Of a DNA stretch of 64,000 nucleotides, positions 1 to 12,300 are shown in pieces. The stretch's first letter is position 1; each line of letters opens with the position of its first letter. The notes under the pieces are model-generated. The model did no database searches. It saw only the letters and a program-made list of their open reading frames with translations, and was not told where the DNA came from. The DNA lies in NCBI GenBank assembly GCA_004352715.1, contig SCFE01000033.1, positions 2,175,844 to 2,239,843 of the forward strand, in the 5' to 3' direction. The position numbers and the translations under genes are program-made. The DNA is from Hofstenia miamia (taxonomy: Eukaryota; Xenacoelomorpha; Acoela).

Positions 1-585
1 AAATTCTACAAAATTGATAATCTTGAATATTCACTTCATCAATGGCGTAGCCATGGAAACTCACTACCGCCCTTGCAACTGCTTCAAAAAATATGTTTTC
101 AAATCTAATTTATTTCGAACGAACTTTATTTCAAATTCAATTAATATGTTTCATTTATTTTTAGGCATAATCCACGTACATATCTTTATACNAAGAATTG
201 CGTCATGTTCAACTTTGGTGTTAATGATTTTCAATTGAATCAATATTGAAGATTTTACATTTTGATAAATTTAACACAAAGCTAAATTCCCTTACTTAAA
301 TGCATCATGTATGTAATAATGTCAGAAGTGATTTGAAGAAAGGCTATCCTGCGAATGTCAAGTGCACCTAAGTAACTTATTTTTATCATTTGAGTTCGTT
401 TGTACTAAATATTTTATAATTTCACTTTCTTCCAGCTTAGTACAAAATTTCTCTAATTCAGTCTACTATTATGTATGAAAATATATTTGTGGTACTATAT
501 TTGCAATTCTAAATATTAACTTTTTGTTCAAGAAAATTCTTTCACAGATGTATTTAATTACGTCCAATTCAAAACATTTTTTATT

Positions 586-587
<2 letters not shown>

Positions 588-624
<37 letters not shown>
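588..624. repeat. (TA)n microsatellite
   Basis: Uninterrupted TA dinucleotide run, fully assembled. It has no recognisable element on either side. Confidence 0.95.
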
Positions 625-626
<2 letters not shown>

Positions 627-3600
627 GTGTCTAGCAAAGAGCTCTGAAACTAGTTTATCAAAGATACAACAACAATTGGCTAGGTAATTTTATTATGTAT
701 ATTCAATTTGTTGATTTTAAAGGGTACAGTGATATAATTAAAAATTTCATTAATGAATCTTATTATTGGACATCCATCAATCACTGATGAAACAATAATT
801 AAGTTTATGTTAAAGTGCTATGATATTTGCGTGTACGTAACATCCCATCTTTTTTCACATGTTACAAAAACTTTTGAATCATTGGCAACTGAAAATGAAG
901 AATATGAACGAATATTACCTTTTCTTCTACACAAGATTGTTTAATACTTTTATTAAGGGGTACATCTGTAAACTAGATGATCAAAAGCAGAAAATTCTAA
1001 GTCAAAACATAACAACAAATAGTTAAGTGACTTTGTCCTTCATCTAAATGTAGTTAACTTTGTATGTTTTTATAAATGTAGAGGGATGCTTTCAATTTTA
1101 ATGAAACAATTTAGCTCTATTTGTACGTAATTTTAATGCATTTATTGAAAACTTTAAAACGTTTCCCCACCTCCACATTTTTGTAAAATATTTCCTGTTA
1201 TTCAGAGCTCCTTGGTGTCTAGTGATTAAGCATGTAGATGGATTTCATTTCGATAATTATCAGAAAGATTTGTAGATCATACGACTTATTTAGATAGAAG
1301 GTGTTAAAAATCACCTGTTATAAAGAGTAACTTTTAACAAATCAAATTCAAAAACACAAATATTCCATATCACTTGATTCACAGCCTGTCTTATTATTCG
1401 CACTCTTTGAACCTCAGTCTGGCTATTATGAAACACTTTGTTGCGAAATACACGGAGAAGTTCTTAAATTGCAGTCCTGATATATATGCTATTTGACTTG
1501 TTATTAACTGCACTTTTGCTTATATAATGTCTGCTGTCTCAATAACTAAATAATATTTTTGCAAATATTTCAAAACAGTTCGTTTGAGCGTTACTTTCTA
1601 ACCCAACTATTTTTGAAATTATTATTACAGTTCTAACTCAAGGAGGCTTAAGCATATAAACCTTTAAGTATTTGCAGGTATGTTATTAAAAACATCTCGT
1701 AAGTCACATTTTACTATACTTAAGGATTCTTATTAGAAATGAATTTGCTTAGTGTCACGAATATATTTATAAGGAAATAATATAGCTTGTGAGACGTTAA
1801 TTAAAATGACGGTAACATGAGACTAGAAACTATAAGAAAGTATCATGTTTCTAAGCCGGCTTTCTCAAGGAATATTACATATCTTTTGAAGAGAAAGCTT
1901 TTTATTTATGTTCTTTTAGAATTAAGTCTGTCTGGTTTGTCAACGAATGAACAGCCATTGTAGAGGGCGACTTAAATACTTAATTCTTTACCTTACATTT
2001 ATATCTGAACTAAAGTTATTCAGAACAACATTAGAATTTGCACTTAAAAAGTTTTCCAAGTTTTTAATATTTTCGATATTCTGCTTTGCAGCACAAAAAC
2101 AAATTCTAACAATTCTGTTTAAGAAAAATGTAAATTTATGTGCTTCGAATTCCAATTTTGAAATTTACATAATATTTGTGATCGAAGTTCGGTGGTCTGA
2201 TAAAATAATATTCGTGCGTGGGTCAAAAATAGTCCTAAAATTCAAAATCAAATTCAATGCTTAGGCATTGAGGAAAGTAGCTGAATTGTGGGTCATTTGA
2301 AGAAATCTTATTCCACCAATCTGGAAATACAAAGACACATCCATAGCCATTATTGGCAAAGAAACCTGTGTTGAATTTGATGCTTTTGTCATGTTTTATC
2401 AGTATCACAGCCATTGGAAACATTTGCATTGCAATAGGCTCACTTTGATTTGTTCATTCCTTGGATTTCATTATTTTTTAATTTTTTAATAGAAGTTTAA
2501 TGTGATTTTTGTGAATTAGGAGCACATTGGATGTTTCTTAATCAGAATGCTGTTTCTTATAAACTTTGATAATTTCTTCAAAAAAATTTTAAACGTTTAT
2601 TACTCACGAACTAGTAAAGATATCTGAAGCTACCAAAGGATAACCTCTGACTTTGCGCAAGGCGCGTCTGAATGGAACTTGAGTGGTCTATTCACAGAAA
2701 ACAAAATATTTCAGATAAGTTGTTGCTGTCATTGAACTTAGTCTGCTTCTATGACTAAAAATTCGGCATATGCTTGGAAAAACTGTTTGACGATGTGAAC
2801 AAAACGGAGTTCCCACAGGAACATAATTGGTTATCAATTCTGCTTTTTACGTTTTTTTGAAACTTACTAACAAAAAAATTTTGAGTGCCGTAACAGAATT
2901 ATTAGTAACCCTACTTTTTCGGGTACCAGAAAACGATGGTACTATATCCTAATCATTGTAATAATGAAGTAAATGCTCTATATTGTATAGAATATTTATG
3001 ATAGGCTGAAGCTTTCAATTTCACTATGTTCTCAGGCTAATTTTTTTTGCTAAGAATTCGTAAATAACTCCTCAAAACTGGTTCCTTTACACAATTCAGA
3101 ATTTTGTAGACAGATGAGTAGTTAGATAAATCAACGGCCAACACAGAAGCTCTGAATTAATTGATTGACAAAGATTCTCTACCTAGATCTATTTTAGTTT
3201 AAAGAAATGCTTAATGACTTTTTGACGAGTCATATTATTCGCAATATTATAGGGTTCCCATGTACTTCCTAAAGATACATATAATCTAAAATATTCACAT
3301 TTGTGATAGTCGTGTACATGTCTAACAAAATCAAGCAGTTAAAATATTTTAGAAAATTTTGACTTAGCTTTTAGTCAAATTTGTAGTTTGTAACGAATAT
3401 GTAACAAAAGCAAAATTAAGTTTTAAGACAAAAAATATTACAAAAAACTTGTTTGGCCGTATTTATTTTTCAACTATAAAATCTCTTGCATTATTAAAAA
3501 ATTAGGATGTTTGTAAGCTGATTTTACATCCAAAATGGAAACGCAATGTAATAAATTCATTGGTTTTAACCAGATCTTTAAAAATTACATACATCCATGC

Positions 3601-4119
3601 TGCATCTATATTTAATTCTTATATGTCAAAATCAAATTGGTCTATTTATATGTGCTTACATCCAATTGATGTTCAATATCATATCGTCAATAATATCTTT
3701 TTCTCATTTACCTATTTTTCAATTTTAAGGAATTTCACGTCATATTCTCGTATCTTAACACGCTATATTTTACCTATATCCACATTATGAAGTAAGCATT
3801 ATTGAAAATGATAGTAGTCTATCAAAATTTAATGAAGAAAATATATACTCAAATGATGTTTATAAATAAGAATTAAATAATAAATTTAGAACTTTATGAA
3901 TAAATTAAAATCTAGTCTATATAGAATTATCAAGCCGAATTTAATCGTGTTGGAATTGATGTATCCTTTTTGCAATTCTAGAATTTGAAAGGTGAAAATG
4001 TAGAGTTGGACTAGAATTACAATAGAAATCTTTGCGCCTTTTCCCAAAATTTCTATTGTTTTCTAATACAGCAATCATTGTAATCAATAAATTTTGAAAA
4101 TCAGAGAAATATTCTTAAC
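625..4119. other. Unassigned AT-rich DNA
   Basis: No gene or repeat family is recognised here. The only item of note is a minus-strand open frame at 2235-2429 with a protein-like mix of residues (W, C, N and G rich), but it has no convincing splice sites and no family I can name. The rest of the open frames are short and as expected by chance. Confidence 0.6.
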
Positions 4120-4212
4120 CGGATTTTAACCTGATTAACCGGCTCCTGCATATTAACCGAATTTAACCGGAACGGACTGGTTTACCCGGTTTTAACCTGA
4201 CCGGATCCAGTA
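4120..4212. repeat. Short AACCGG-type degenerate repeats
   Basis: The motif AACCGG and variants (AACCGA, AACCTG, ACCCGG) recurs about eight times in 90 bases, directly before a (TA)n tract. Similar CCGGTT/GGGT-rich patches occur near 39000 and 51720-52120. This could be the subterminal part of a non-autonomous transposon, but no ends or target duplication were found. Confidence 0.45.
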
Positions 4213-4215
<3 letters not shown>

Positions 4216-4245
<30 letters not shown>

Positions 4246-4402
4246 NNNNNNNNNNNNNNNNNNNNNNNNNNNNNNNNNNNNNNNNNNNNNNNNNNNNNNN
4301 NNNNNNNNNNNNNNNNNNNNNNNNNNNNNNNNNNNNNNNNNNNNNNNNNNNNNNNNNNNNNNNNNNNNNNNNNNNNNNNNNNNNNNNNNNNNNNNNNNNN
4401 NN

Positions 4403-4433
<31 letters not shown>
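4216..4433. repeat. (TA)n tract containing assembly gap
   Basis: TA repeats flank an N run at 4246-4402 on both sides, so the gap itself is probably more TA repeat. Open frames crossing it are artefacts. Confidence 0.9.
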
Positions 4434-4436
<3 letters not shown>

Positions 4437-4439
4437 TAG

Positions 4440-5410
4440 CTAATTTTTAGTGAATGATAAAACTTTTAGAAAAAAGCCTATTGCTTGCAATTATTTGATT
4501 CCCTAGAAAAGTATGATATTGCACCTAATTTTCAATCTGGTTACAGAAAAGATCATTTAAAAGAAACATTACTTGTTAAATTAATAGATAATATCACTCA
4601 TGCAAAAGCTTCAAATGAATGCGCCATGCTAGTACACTTGGATCTAAGTAAAGCTTTTCATTTAGTAAATCATTCTATGTTAATTAAAATTTTGGAAAAT
4701 TGTGGAGTAAGGCATACTGTTCTCAAATTGATTCAATGACATTTGACTGAAAGAATGCAATACGTTTCATTTAGTAATATGAAATCTAATATATTCAAAG
4801 ATATATGTGAAGTGCCTTAAGGTTTTATTCTAGGCTTTATTTTGTTCCTAATTTATAACTTCTTTTTAGACAAATATCTAGCTTCTCGTTCATTTAAACA
4901 TCATATGTATGCTGATTATACAAAATGTCTTGTAACAGCAAATTTAGACTACTCTAATACCTGTTTTCTTGTTATGGACAACATTTTAATGCAGAAACTT
5001 TAAAAAATTGATTTCAAAAGTATGGACCATATCAGTCCTGCAATCATTCAAATTCATTGGCTAAAGATTTTCTATCTCATAAAGTATAAAATAATCTTCA
5101 AGCCAGTACATAATAATGCTCCTACTTATTTGAATGATTTATTTCTTTTGAAACTCAACTATGAGAAGATTTAGACAATATTTAATAAAAAATAGAAAGC
5201 ATAAATACATTGAATCTAAAGATCGATTTCAATTTTTCAATTGCTGCTGCTTACCTGTTCAAAAGTCTTTGTGCAAATACCACATTGAGAAAATTTTATC
5301 AAGTTTTAGAAAATTTTTGAATACAGAACTCTTTGGCCTACAATGAACTGCGCTCAATACTTAAGCTAAAATTTTGTTATATTATAGCGCACTAGAATTT
5401 GCTTGACAAA
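4440..5410 (+). pseudogene. CR1/L2-type LINE reverse transcriptase remnant
   Basis: This is a decayed non-LTR retrotransposon pol fragment. An open stretch at 4485-4739 carries the RT fingers and first palm motif: FQSGYRKDH, then LVHLDLSKAFHLVNHS (family consensus LDLSKAFDTVDH). Downstream, after stops, comes a degraded GFILGFILFLIYNFF (consensus GSILGPLLFLIYINDL) and a YADY at about 4908 in place of the catalytic YADD. Near 5027 it jumps to HISPAIIQIHWL and APTYLNDLF, which match the C-terminal region of CR1/L2-like elements, so the stretch between is deleted. The second catalytic Asp pair is altered and several stops are present, so it is inactive. The 5' part is missing beyond the (TA)n gap. 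The family call rests on motifs only. Confidence 0.75.
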
Positions 5411-5443
5411 TATGTACCCAATATAGGAAATATATCATTATTG

Positions 5444-5492
5444 TTATTAATATTACTATTATTATTATTTCTATTACTATTATTAATATTAT
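5444..5492. repeat. (ATT)n-like tail of LINE remnant
   Basis: ATT/ATTATT units with interruptions follow about 40 bases after the last LINE coding similarity. Simple-repeat tails are usual for CR1/L2-type elements, so this is probably the element's 3' end. Confidence 0.5.
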
Positions 5493-6300
5493 TAAGAAAG
5501 GCTTTTAAAAAGATAATGTTTATATGAAAAATTTTATCTTAATAAAAAATGATGGGAGCAATTGCTTTTAAGTACTTAATAAAACATTTTTCTCTTTTGC
5601 AAGGTAATTCATATTCAAACAAAGCTTACAAGTTTCCTGATCTTAATGGGTGTATTGCTACGCGTATGTGATTCACATAGAAGTTGAAAGATTTTTGTAG
5701 TTTTTACCCACGTAGTTATGAAATTTACAAGCTTTGATATAAATTAATTTAGTGCTAAGTAAAACCACAGATTACACTAAGGTATAAAAAATAACATATA
5801 AATTGTTCTCTTAAGTAAAATGTATCTTGAATTGCCTCATATGAAACTTTGAAATTCTAAATTTTATGAAATTATATTTGAAGAGATTGCTGTCTTAGTT
5901 CTTGTTCGCTGTCTTTGAGTTCATATACGATTCACCTCAAATGATCACCACTTCAGAGATCTCCCTATTTTCCCATTAAATATTCGGTTTTGTCCTCTTC
6001 AAATAGAAAGCCGACAGGTTGAAGTGAAGCATAGCGAATTATGCAGCTGTCTGCACTAATTTTTGTCTAACTTATGTCTGGAAGCATTAAGCCACTCTTG
6101 TAATTGATACTGCAACAATGTAAATTTTGAAAAGTTTGAAATTCACTACATATCACTCAAACAAAAGAAATGTGCGCTCGTCGTTTTTAAATTTCTTTTC
6201 CACTCCACTTATCCTTAAGTACATTACTACAGTAGATGATGGTTTGGTTCCAAGCAAAATTTCATTTTAGAGATTTTAATCAGTTATAAACTAAAACTTA

Positions 6301-7093
6301 TGCAGGTACCAGGTTATTAATTCAATTCCGGTTTTCATTCTTCATTATAATGAATTTGTAAAGATTACATGAAAATTGACATTTGAAAGTTGAAATGGTC
6401 GTTTTCATTTTCTTTTTTCACACTCTATTTTGCAATTTTCCATTTCTTAAATTTTTTAAATGATTGAAAAAATGAAAACGAAAATAAATAAGGAAAAATG
6501 AAAACGAAAAATGCAAAGCAAAAAATCTCAATTCCGTTTTTCATTTTTCATTTATAATATTTTGTAAAGCTTAAATTGGAAATTAAATTGAAAAATTAAT
6601 AATGAAAAACGAAAATGAAAAATAAAAAATGAAAAACGAAAATAAAAACTGAAACATTTCAATTCCGCTTTTGGTTTTTTGATTTGCCTTTTGGTTGTTA
6701 TCTTATGAAATGGGCATCCAATTTATCTTTTAATAAATATATTGTAACCGCAAATGTGATTGAAGGAAATTCAATGACCACAAGTTATCAACAGCTCTTG
6801 GTGTTATTTGCGGTTACTGTATATTTATTTAAAATAATTTGATATAATTACAATATAATTAATGATAATAACCAAAACGGAAATTAAAAAATGAAAAACG
6901 GTATTGAAATGTTTAATTTTTCATTTTCGTTTTTCATTTCTCATTTTTCATTTTTCGTTTTAAATTTTTTAATTGAAATATGAGTATAAAATAATCAAAA
7001 TGAAAAATGAAAAATAGAATTCAGAAATTGAAGTTTTCATTTTTCGATTTTAAAAAATGAAAAACGGAATTGAATTGGCCAACAGGTACATGC
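6301..7093. mobile_element. Fold-back element built from CATTTTTC-like units
   Basis: The two ends are inverted copies: TTCAATTCCGGTTTTCAT near 6321 and the reverse complement of TTCAATTCCGTTTTTCAT near 7056-7075. The outer flanks (TGCAGGTACC at 6301 and GGTACATGCA near 7085) also mirror each other. The arms are long runs of degenerate CATTTTTCATTTTTCGTTTT on one side and GAAAAATGAAAAACG on the other. The unit TTCAATTCCG recurs inside near 6526 and 6657 and inverted near 6900. There is no coding capacity. The structure fits a fold-back DNA transposon or a non-autonomous element with long inverted repeats. No target duplication was identified. Confidence 0.6.
6732..6829. repeat. 98-bp hairpin nested in the fold-back element
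   Basis: The left arm 6732-6755 and right arm 6806-6829 are inverted repeats matching at 22 of 24 positions; the core is GTAACCGCAAAT against ATTTGCGGTTAC. The 50-base centre has a weaker ACCACAAG/CTTGGTGT pairing. Its composition differs from the CATTTTTC arms around it, so it is best read as a separate small insertion (MITE-like). A hairpin RNA precursor is possible but unsupported. Confidence 0.6.
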
Positions 7094-7917
7094 ATAAAGA
7101 ACTACTGGCATGTCACATAAGAACATTTTCATTCAAAAAATTCTTAAATGTTGATTTGTTTTAATTTTTCGATATTAACTTTTAAAATTGTGGAACACCT
7201 TTATTTATGTGAAAATTTTGTGTTATGAAATTGAATGTCATCCATTAGAATGTATTGTATAAAAACCATAATAACTTATTAAACTTGTTAAACAAAAATG
7301 TTACCTACTTTCACATTCCTGGTTATCATAAAATATACTAATTCTTTTAAAACATAGTGATAATATTTCTGTAGTTAACATTTTTTAATATCATTTGGCA
7401 TTTAGTTTATAACTTAAGTATTAACTTAACAGTAATTAGTCATAAATCCATTCAAATAAGACATATTTTGTGTACGGAAACAAAATAAATTGGATGATGT
7501 GCATATTCACTCTAAAATTTCCTTTAAATTCCTCAACTGTATTTGTGAAAGGTAACATATTGGAACAGTGCAAATTTAGCATTTCTGTAATTAAGTTATT
7601 GAATATTACTCCATATTCAAATTACATGGAAATCACAATTAATTACAAGTGGCATTTTTTGGCAAATAGACTAAATACTTGTACTTCATCTTTTCCAAAA
7701 TGCGAAGTTTTCATTAGTTTGTTAAATGCAGCGAGTATATAATTGCAAAAATCTAGATTTAATTGTAATTCAATAAAAATTCATTCTTGATTGAGTATTA
7801 TAAAACAAATTACTAAAGATATTAAAAAAATTAACTCAACTGCCTTAAAAAAATAATATTTTGAAAGTTAAAAACATATATTACTTGAAGCTAAAGTTTT
7901 TATCTACTATATTTTAG
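7094..7917. other. Unassigned AT-rich DNA before candidate exon
   Basis: No gene or known repeat seen. An open frame at 7470-7742 has no splice or family support. The last 25 bases are T-rich and act as the polypyrimidine tract for the exon that follows. Confidence 0.5.
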
Positions 7918-8111
7918 ATCAAAGCCCAGTCAAAAAGAGAAAAATCTTCACAATGCAATTGTAACTATAATCATAGCTGCGTTTTATATGGGCCTTATTG
8001 TTGGCTCCATACTGGTATGTGTCTATTCAATCAATTCCCTAATAAAATCCAGCACAACTCCTGTAACTGTAACCAAAGTTATTATGGTTGATGGACCTCT
8101 GGATGCCCCAG
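7918..8111 (+). CDS. Candidate internal exon, single-pass membrane protein segment
   Basis: This 194-base segment has a good acceptor (T-rich tract ending in ATTTTAG) and a strong donor (CCCCAG|GTACGTATA). It is GC-richer than its surroundings. Only the frame starting at 7919 is open throughout, giving 64 codons. The product starts polar and basic (SKPSQKEKNLHN), then has a hydrophobic stretch of about 22-25 residues (IVTIIIAAFYMGLIVGSILV and on), then a polar Thr/Val-rich segment ending GPLDAP. That is the layout of a transmembrane anchor. The exon enters in phase 2 and leaves in phase 1. There is no start codon requirement, since it looks internal. The protein family is not recognised; a chance open frame with chance splice sites cannot be excluded. 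Confidence 0.45.
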
Positions 8112-8986
8112 GTACGTATATACATATACAAATCATATCTTATTCAGAAAGTAGCTTTCAAAGCCTAATTAATAAATGCTTTTCTATATCTTTTCGTCTA
8201 ATAATTTTTCTAAGCTAGTATGAACTTCAAGAACATATTTTAGTTGATATAATGATATTGAAATATTAAAAAATTAAGACTAGGTTACTAGATATGAGAA
8301 TCCGCCAGCCTTGTATTACTTAGATAGCAATACCATTAATTAAAATCAATAAAAAAGAATAGCATTGGATTCTTTTTAACTATTGACTTAAGTACAAACT
8401 CTCCTGCTGATTCTATTAGATAAAGTTATCCAAATTATGGAGAATATTCAACAAAAAGATTAAACTAAAAAATTATTCATTATAAATTGAGAAAATTTTT
8501 GAAATGATGCATCAATATTTGGCTACTATATCTAAAAATTTAAAAACACACTGTGCATATGAAGGACTTTTTTCCACTACTCTTGAGATAAAACTTAGAT
8601 TTGTACTCTATTGCATTTTAACAAACCTGAATTATGCATAAATATCAAAATATATTGATATATTTCACACCCTGTGAAGGAAAAAATGATAAATTGTATA
8701 CTGGAAAGAAATAGGATTGGATTTTGATGTAGAATATCCTATATCAACTAAATCAGAACTTAATGCACCAAGACTACTTGTAACCTTAAAAGATATGCAC
8801 AATATTGATTGCCGCATAATTGAAAAGCTCAATGTTTGTAAAAACTTATGACATAGTGCCGTAATTTCAAATTTTTTCTCAAAATGTCTTACGTGAGAGT
8901 TTTTTCAAACTAGAAATAAAAAGAAAGGTAGTTTCAACTGACTGTGGTATAGGAATAGCGAATCAAAAATAGTCATAGCCCTAATT

Positions 8987-9008
8987 TATATATATATATA
9001 TATATATA
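8987..9008. repeat. (TA)n microsatellite
   Basis: Short uninterrupted TA run with no recognisable element on either side. Confidence 0.9.
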
Positions 9009-9722
9009 GGGGCTTTGATTAAATTCTTAAGTTAAACATATACACCGAAAGATTGGACGTCATTATTAAGTCAGTAATTAAATACTACATTTCTCAATTT
9101 TTCTGATACTTATAAATAATGAAAATGTCATTCAATATCTAGTCAAACATAAAATTCCCTTTCTAGTTTGCTTTGAAATTATATCCACTTCCCTAGGATT
9201 TTCTATTAAACATATTTCAGATGTTATGCATGTGTATACATATTTGTTTATGTATCTTGTTGAATATTAAATATATTTATATTCTGTAGTCAATCGACCA
9301 CTCACTATATAAAGACTTCTCTTACCTTTTTCCAGTATTGGGTAACAGTACATTATGAAGTGCTTACATTTATCGACTTTAGTGTTGGTCAATACAAACT
9401 ATCTTGTCCTAGTTGCAAATTAGGATAGTTGCCATGACTCAATCTATATAGGCTGGAGTCGAGTTTGAGTCGAGCTACAATTATATTTATGCCTATTTTC
9501 CCGTTTGACTAAGGTTTATATAACTGCACCATAATATATAAATGCCTCCTGTTAAACTAGAGGAGAGAAACCAAGCCTGATGCTTTACAATTTGAGTTAA
9601 GCAGTGAAAGGTCGATGGATTCTTCAACATAGACAAAAATTCAGGAAAAATAGATGACATTCAAGCTAATATGTAGCTGAATTTTGAGCCTAGAGTCGAA
9701 TTCGAGTACTCACAGGGCCCTA

Positions 9723-9986
9723 TTATATATATATNNNNNNNNNNNNNNNNNNNNNNNNNNNNNNNNNNNNNNNNNNNNNNNNNNNNNNNNNNNNNNNNNN
9801 NNNNNNNNNNNNNNNNNNNNNNNNNNNNNNNNNNNNNNNNNNNNNNNNNNNNNNNNNNNNNNNNNNNNNNNNNNNNNNNNNNNNNNNNNNNNNNNNNNNN
9901 NNNNNNNNNNNNNNNNNNNNNNNNNNNNNNNNNNNNNNNNNNNNNNNNNNNNNNNNNNNNNNATATATATATATATATATATATAT
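9723..9986. repeat. (TA)n tract containing assembly gap
   Basis: TA repeats on both sides of an N run at 9735-9962. Confidence 0.9.
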
Positions 9987-11532
9987 GTCAAATAATTAGG
10001 TGATACCTATATCTGGCGCTTATTTAAAATGTTCTTAGTTAGAGCAAATTTTGAACGTAATATACAGAAATTAATTATTATTAAAATTTATTTTACATTT
10101 TGTGTATATATTATTTACAATATCTAGACATAGGAAAATTGGCTTTTTAAAAATACTACATTCGTCTTACCAATCGGTGACTTGCGAAAATAGTAAGGAA
10201 AAATTGAATATATATATAAAGAATTTGGATATTACCTTAAATAGCGCAAAGGCTTATGCTTGGAAAAATTAATCCCTACGGGACATTTGTTTCGATACAT
10301 TCCATTCAATTAATATTAACTTGGTACAATGTTTTGTAATTTGCAAAAAAACTGCTTCATTGTCAGAATTAATGAAAACGCAATGCAATTGTTTCTTGAT
10401 ACAATAAATTATACAAAACCACTAATGAACTTGTGGACGCTTAATTGAAATGCTAAATTCATCTTCTATTGTTTCGAAATTATTTACAGTAATGGGTAAG
10501 GCTAATTTTATGTGACATAGTGCGGGTTTTCAATGTCTGTAGGAAATTTAGTTTGACGTTTGCTGTACTGAATTATTTATTGAGTTATACAATACAACAA
10601 TAAGTAAAATATTGAATTTATTAGTATTGTATTTTAATTTCGTACATTACCACAATTAAATTTGTCCTTCTATTTCGATTCGGATAAATGTACATGTTCA
10701 GATTTATATTCTTAAAAACATGACCAAATATGCGACAAAAATTCGTCAACATTTCAAAAATATGATCAAGTGCTACATTAATAAACCAGATAATCGATTA
10801 CCAAAGTACACAGTGTCTCCAGTGAATTTGAAAGATATAGAGAAAAAATCAACTCGTACGATTTCCACCAAAACTAGAGTTGTATTTCTTTTCTTATCTT
10901 ATTTTAATCTAAGTTATCTATACATTGTAATGAATATAAAATAATTTGTCAATGAATCGTAAATCTGGATTTCTTGTAAGAATAGTATCCAGCGTTTCTC
11001 TGTACTTTTTTCCCTGTGTGTGTTCTGTGACTTCATCGAATATCTCAAACTGATTGAAAAAAGGTATCTACCCATAGAGCTACTCTTCTATGTTGAATTT
11101 GAATTCGTATTCTGAAATGCACAAGATATGGATTTTTCATAATTCAGACTTGTTATTTATAATGATATTACGGAAAACTTCTCAAAATAACATAATTCTG
11201 TTAGTAGGGAGGCCTGTGCAATCATATTGTAGCGGAAGATAATTTGAAACTATATCGTTCATAACAGTTTATAAGAAATTATGGATATCTAAAAATAGAT
11301 TTTATCAGGGAATACAATTTTCTATCATTTGGGTATGCATGTTTTTATAAATAAATCATTTTATTTTTAGGTTTATGTCCGACCGTCATAAAATGGTAAC
11401 CAGGGATGCAAACATGATTGTTGCTCTAATTAAAATTATTTTAGTTGAAAGTGCCATTTATATTTTTAAGGAATATTCCTACAATTTCACTACTAGTAAT
11501 ATGCAAAATCTTAAAATTATGTTTACTATGTC

Positions 11533-12300
11533 TATATATATATATATATATAAAGGCATTTCTACTGATAGTGGCATGGCAGTTTCCCTCGTGAGTTGGG
11601 GTGGGGTGGGGNNNNNNNNNNNNNNNNNNNNNNNNNNNNNNNNNNNNNNNNNNNNNNNNNNNNNNNNNNNNNNNNNNNNNNNNNNNNNNNNNNNNNNNNN
11701 NNNNNNNNNNNNNNNNNNNNNNNNNNNNNNNNNNNNNNNNNNNNNNNNNNNNNNNNNNNNNNNNNNNNNNNNNNNNNNNNNNNNNNNNNNNNNNNNNNNN
11801 NNNNNNNNNNNNNNNNNNNNNNNNNNNNNNNNNNNNNNNNNNNNNNNNNNNNNNNNNNNNNNNNNNNNNNNNNNNNNNNNNNNNNNNNNNNNNNNNNNNN
11901 NNNNNNNNNNNNNNNNNNNNNNNNNNNNNNNNNNNNNNNNNNNNNNNNNNNNNNNNNNNNNNNNNNNNNNNNNNNNNNNNNNNNNNNNNNNNNNNNNNNN
12001 NNNNNNNNNNNNNNNNNNNNNNNNNNNNNNNNNNNNNNNNNNNNNNNNNNNNNNNNNNNNNNNNNNNNNNNNNNNNNNNNNNNNNNNNNNNNNNNNNNNN
12101 NNNNNNNNNNNNNNNNNNNNNNNNNNNNNNNNNNNNNNNNNNNNNNNNNNNNNNNNNNNNNNNNNNNNNNNNNNNNNNNNNNNNNNNNNNNNNNNNNNNN
12201 NNNNNNNNNNNNNNNNNNNNNNNNNNNNNNNNNNNNNNNNNNNNNNNNNNNNNNNNNNNNNNNNNNNNNNNNNNNATATATATATATATATATATATATA
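11533..12300. repeat. Gap region with (TA)n and G-rich edge
   Basis: A TA run at 11533-11552 is followed by ordinary sequence, then a G-rich stretch (GGGGTGGGGTGGGG, ending 11611) and N at 11612-12275, with (TA)n on the right side. The left edge is unlike the other TA gaps: G-tracts of this form can hamper sequencing. Confidence 0.8.

Noticed and set aside
192-192. Single N inside a short open frame near the window start
   Set aside because: An isolated ambiguous base with no repeat or rearrangement around it, unlike the N at 55744.
2235-2429. Minus-strand frame with FNTGFFANNGYGCVF
   Set aside because: It looks protein-like, but there is a stop just upstream, no clear acceptor or donor, and no family I can name.
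10720-10944. Plus-strand frame with KIRQHFKNMIKCYINK
   Set aside because: Lys/Asn/Ile-rich as expected for AT-rich non-coding DNA; no good splice sites, no motif.
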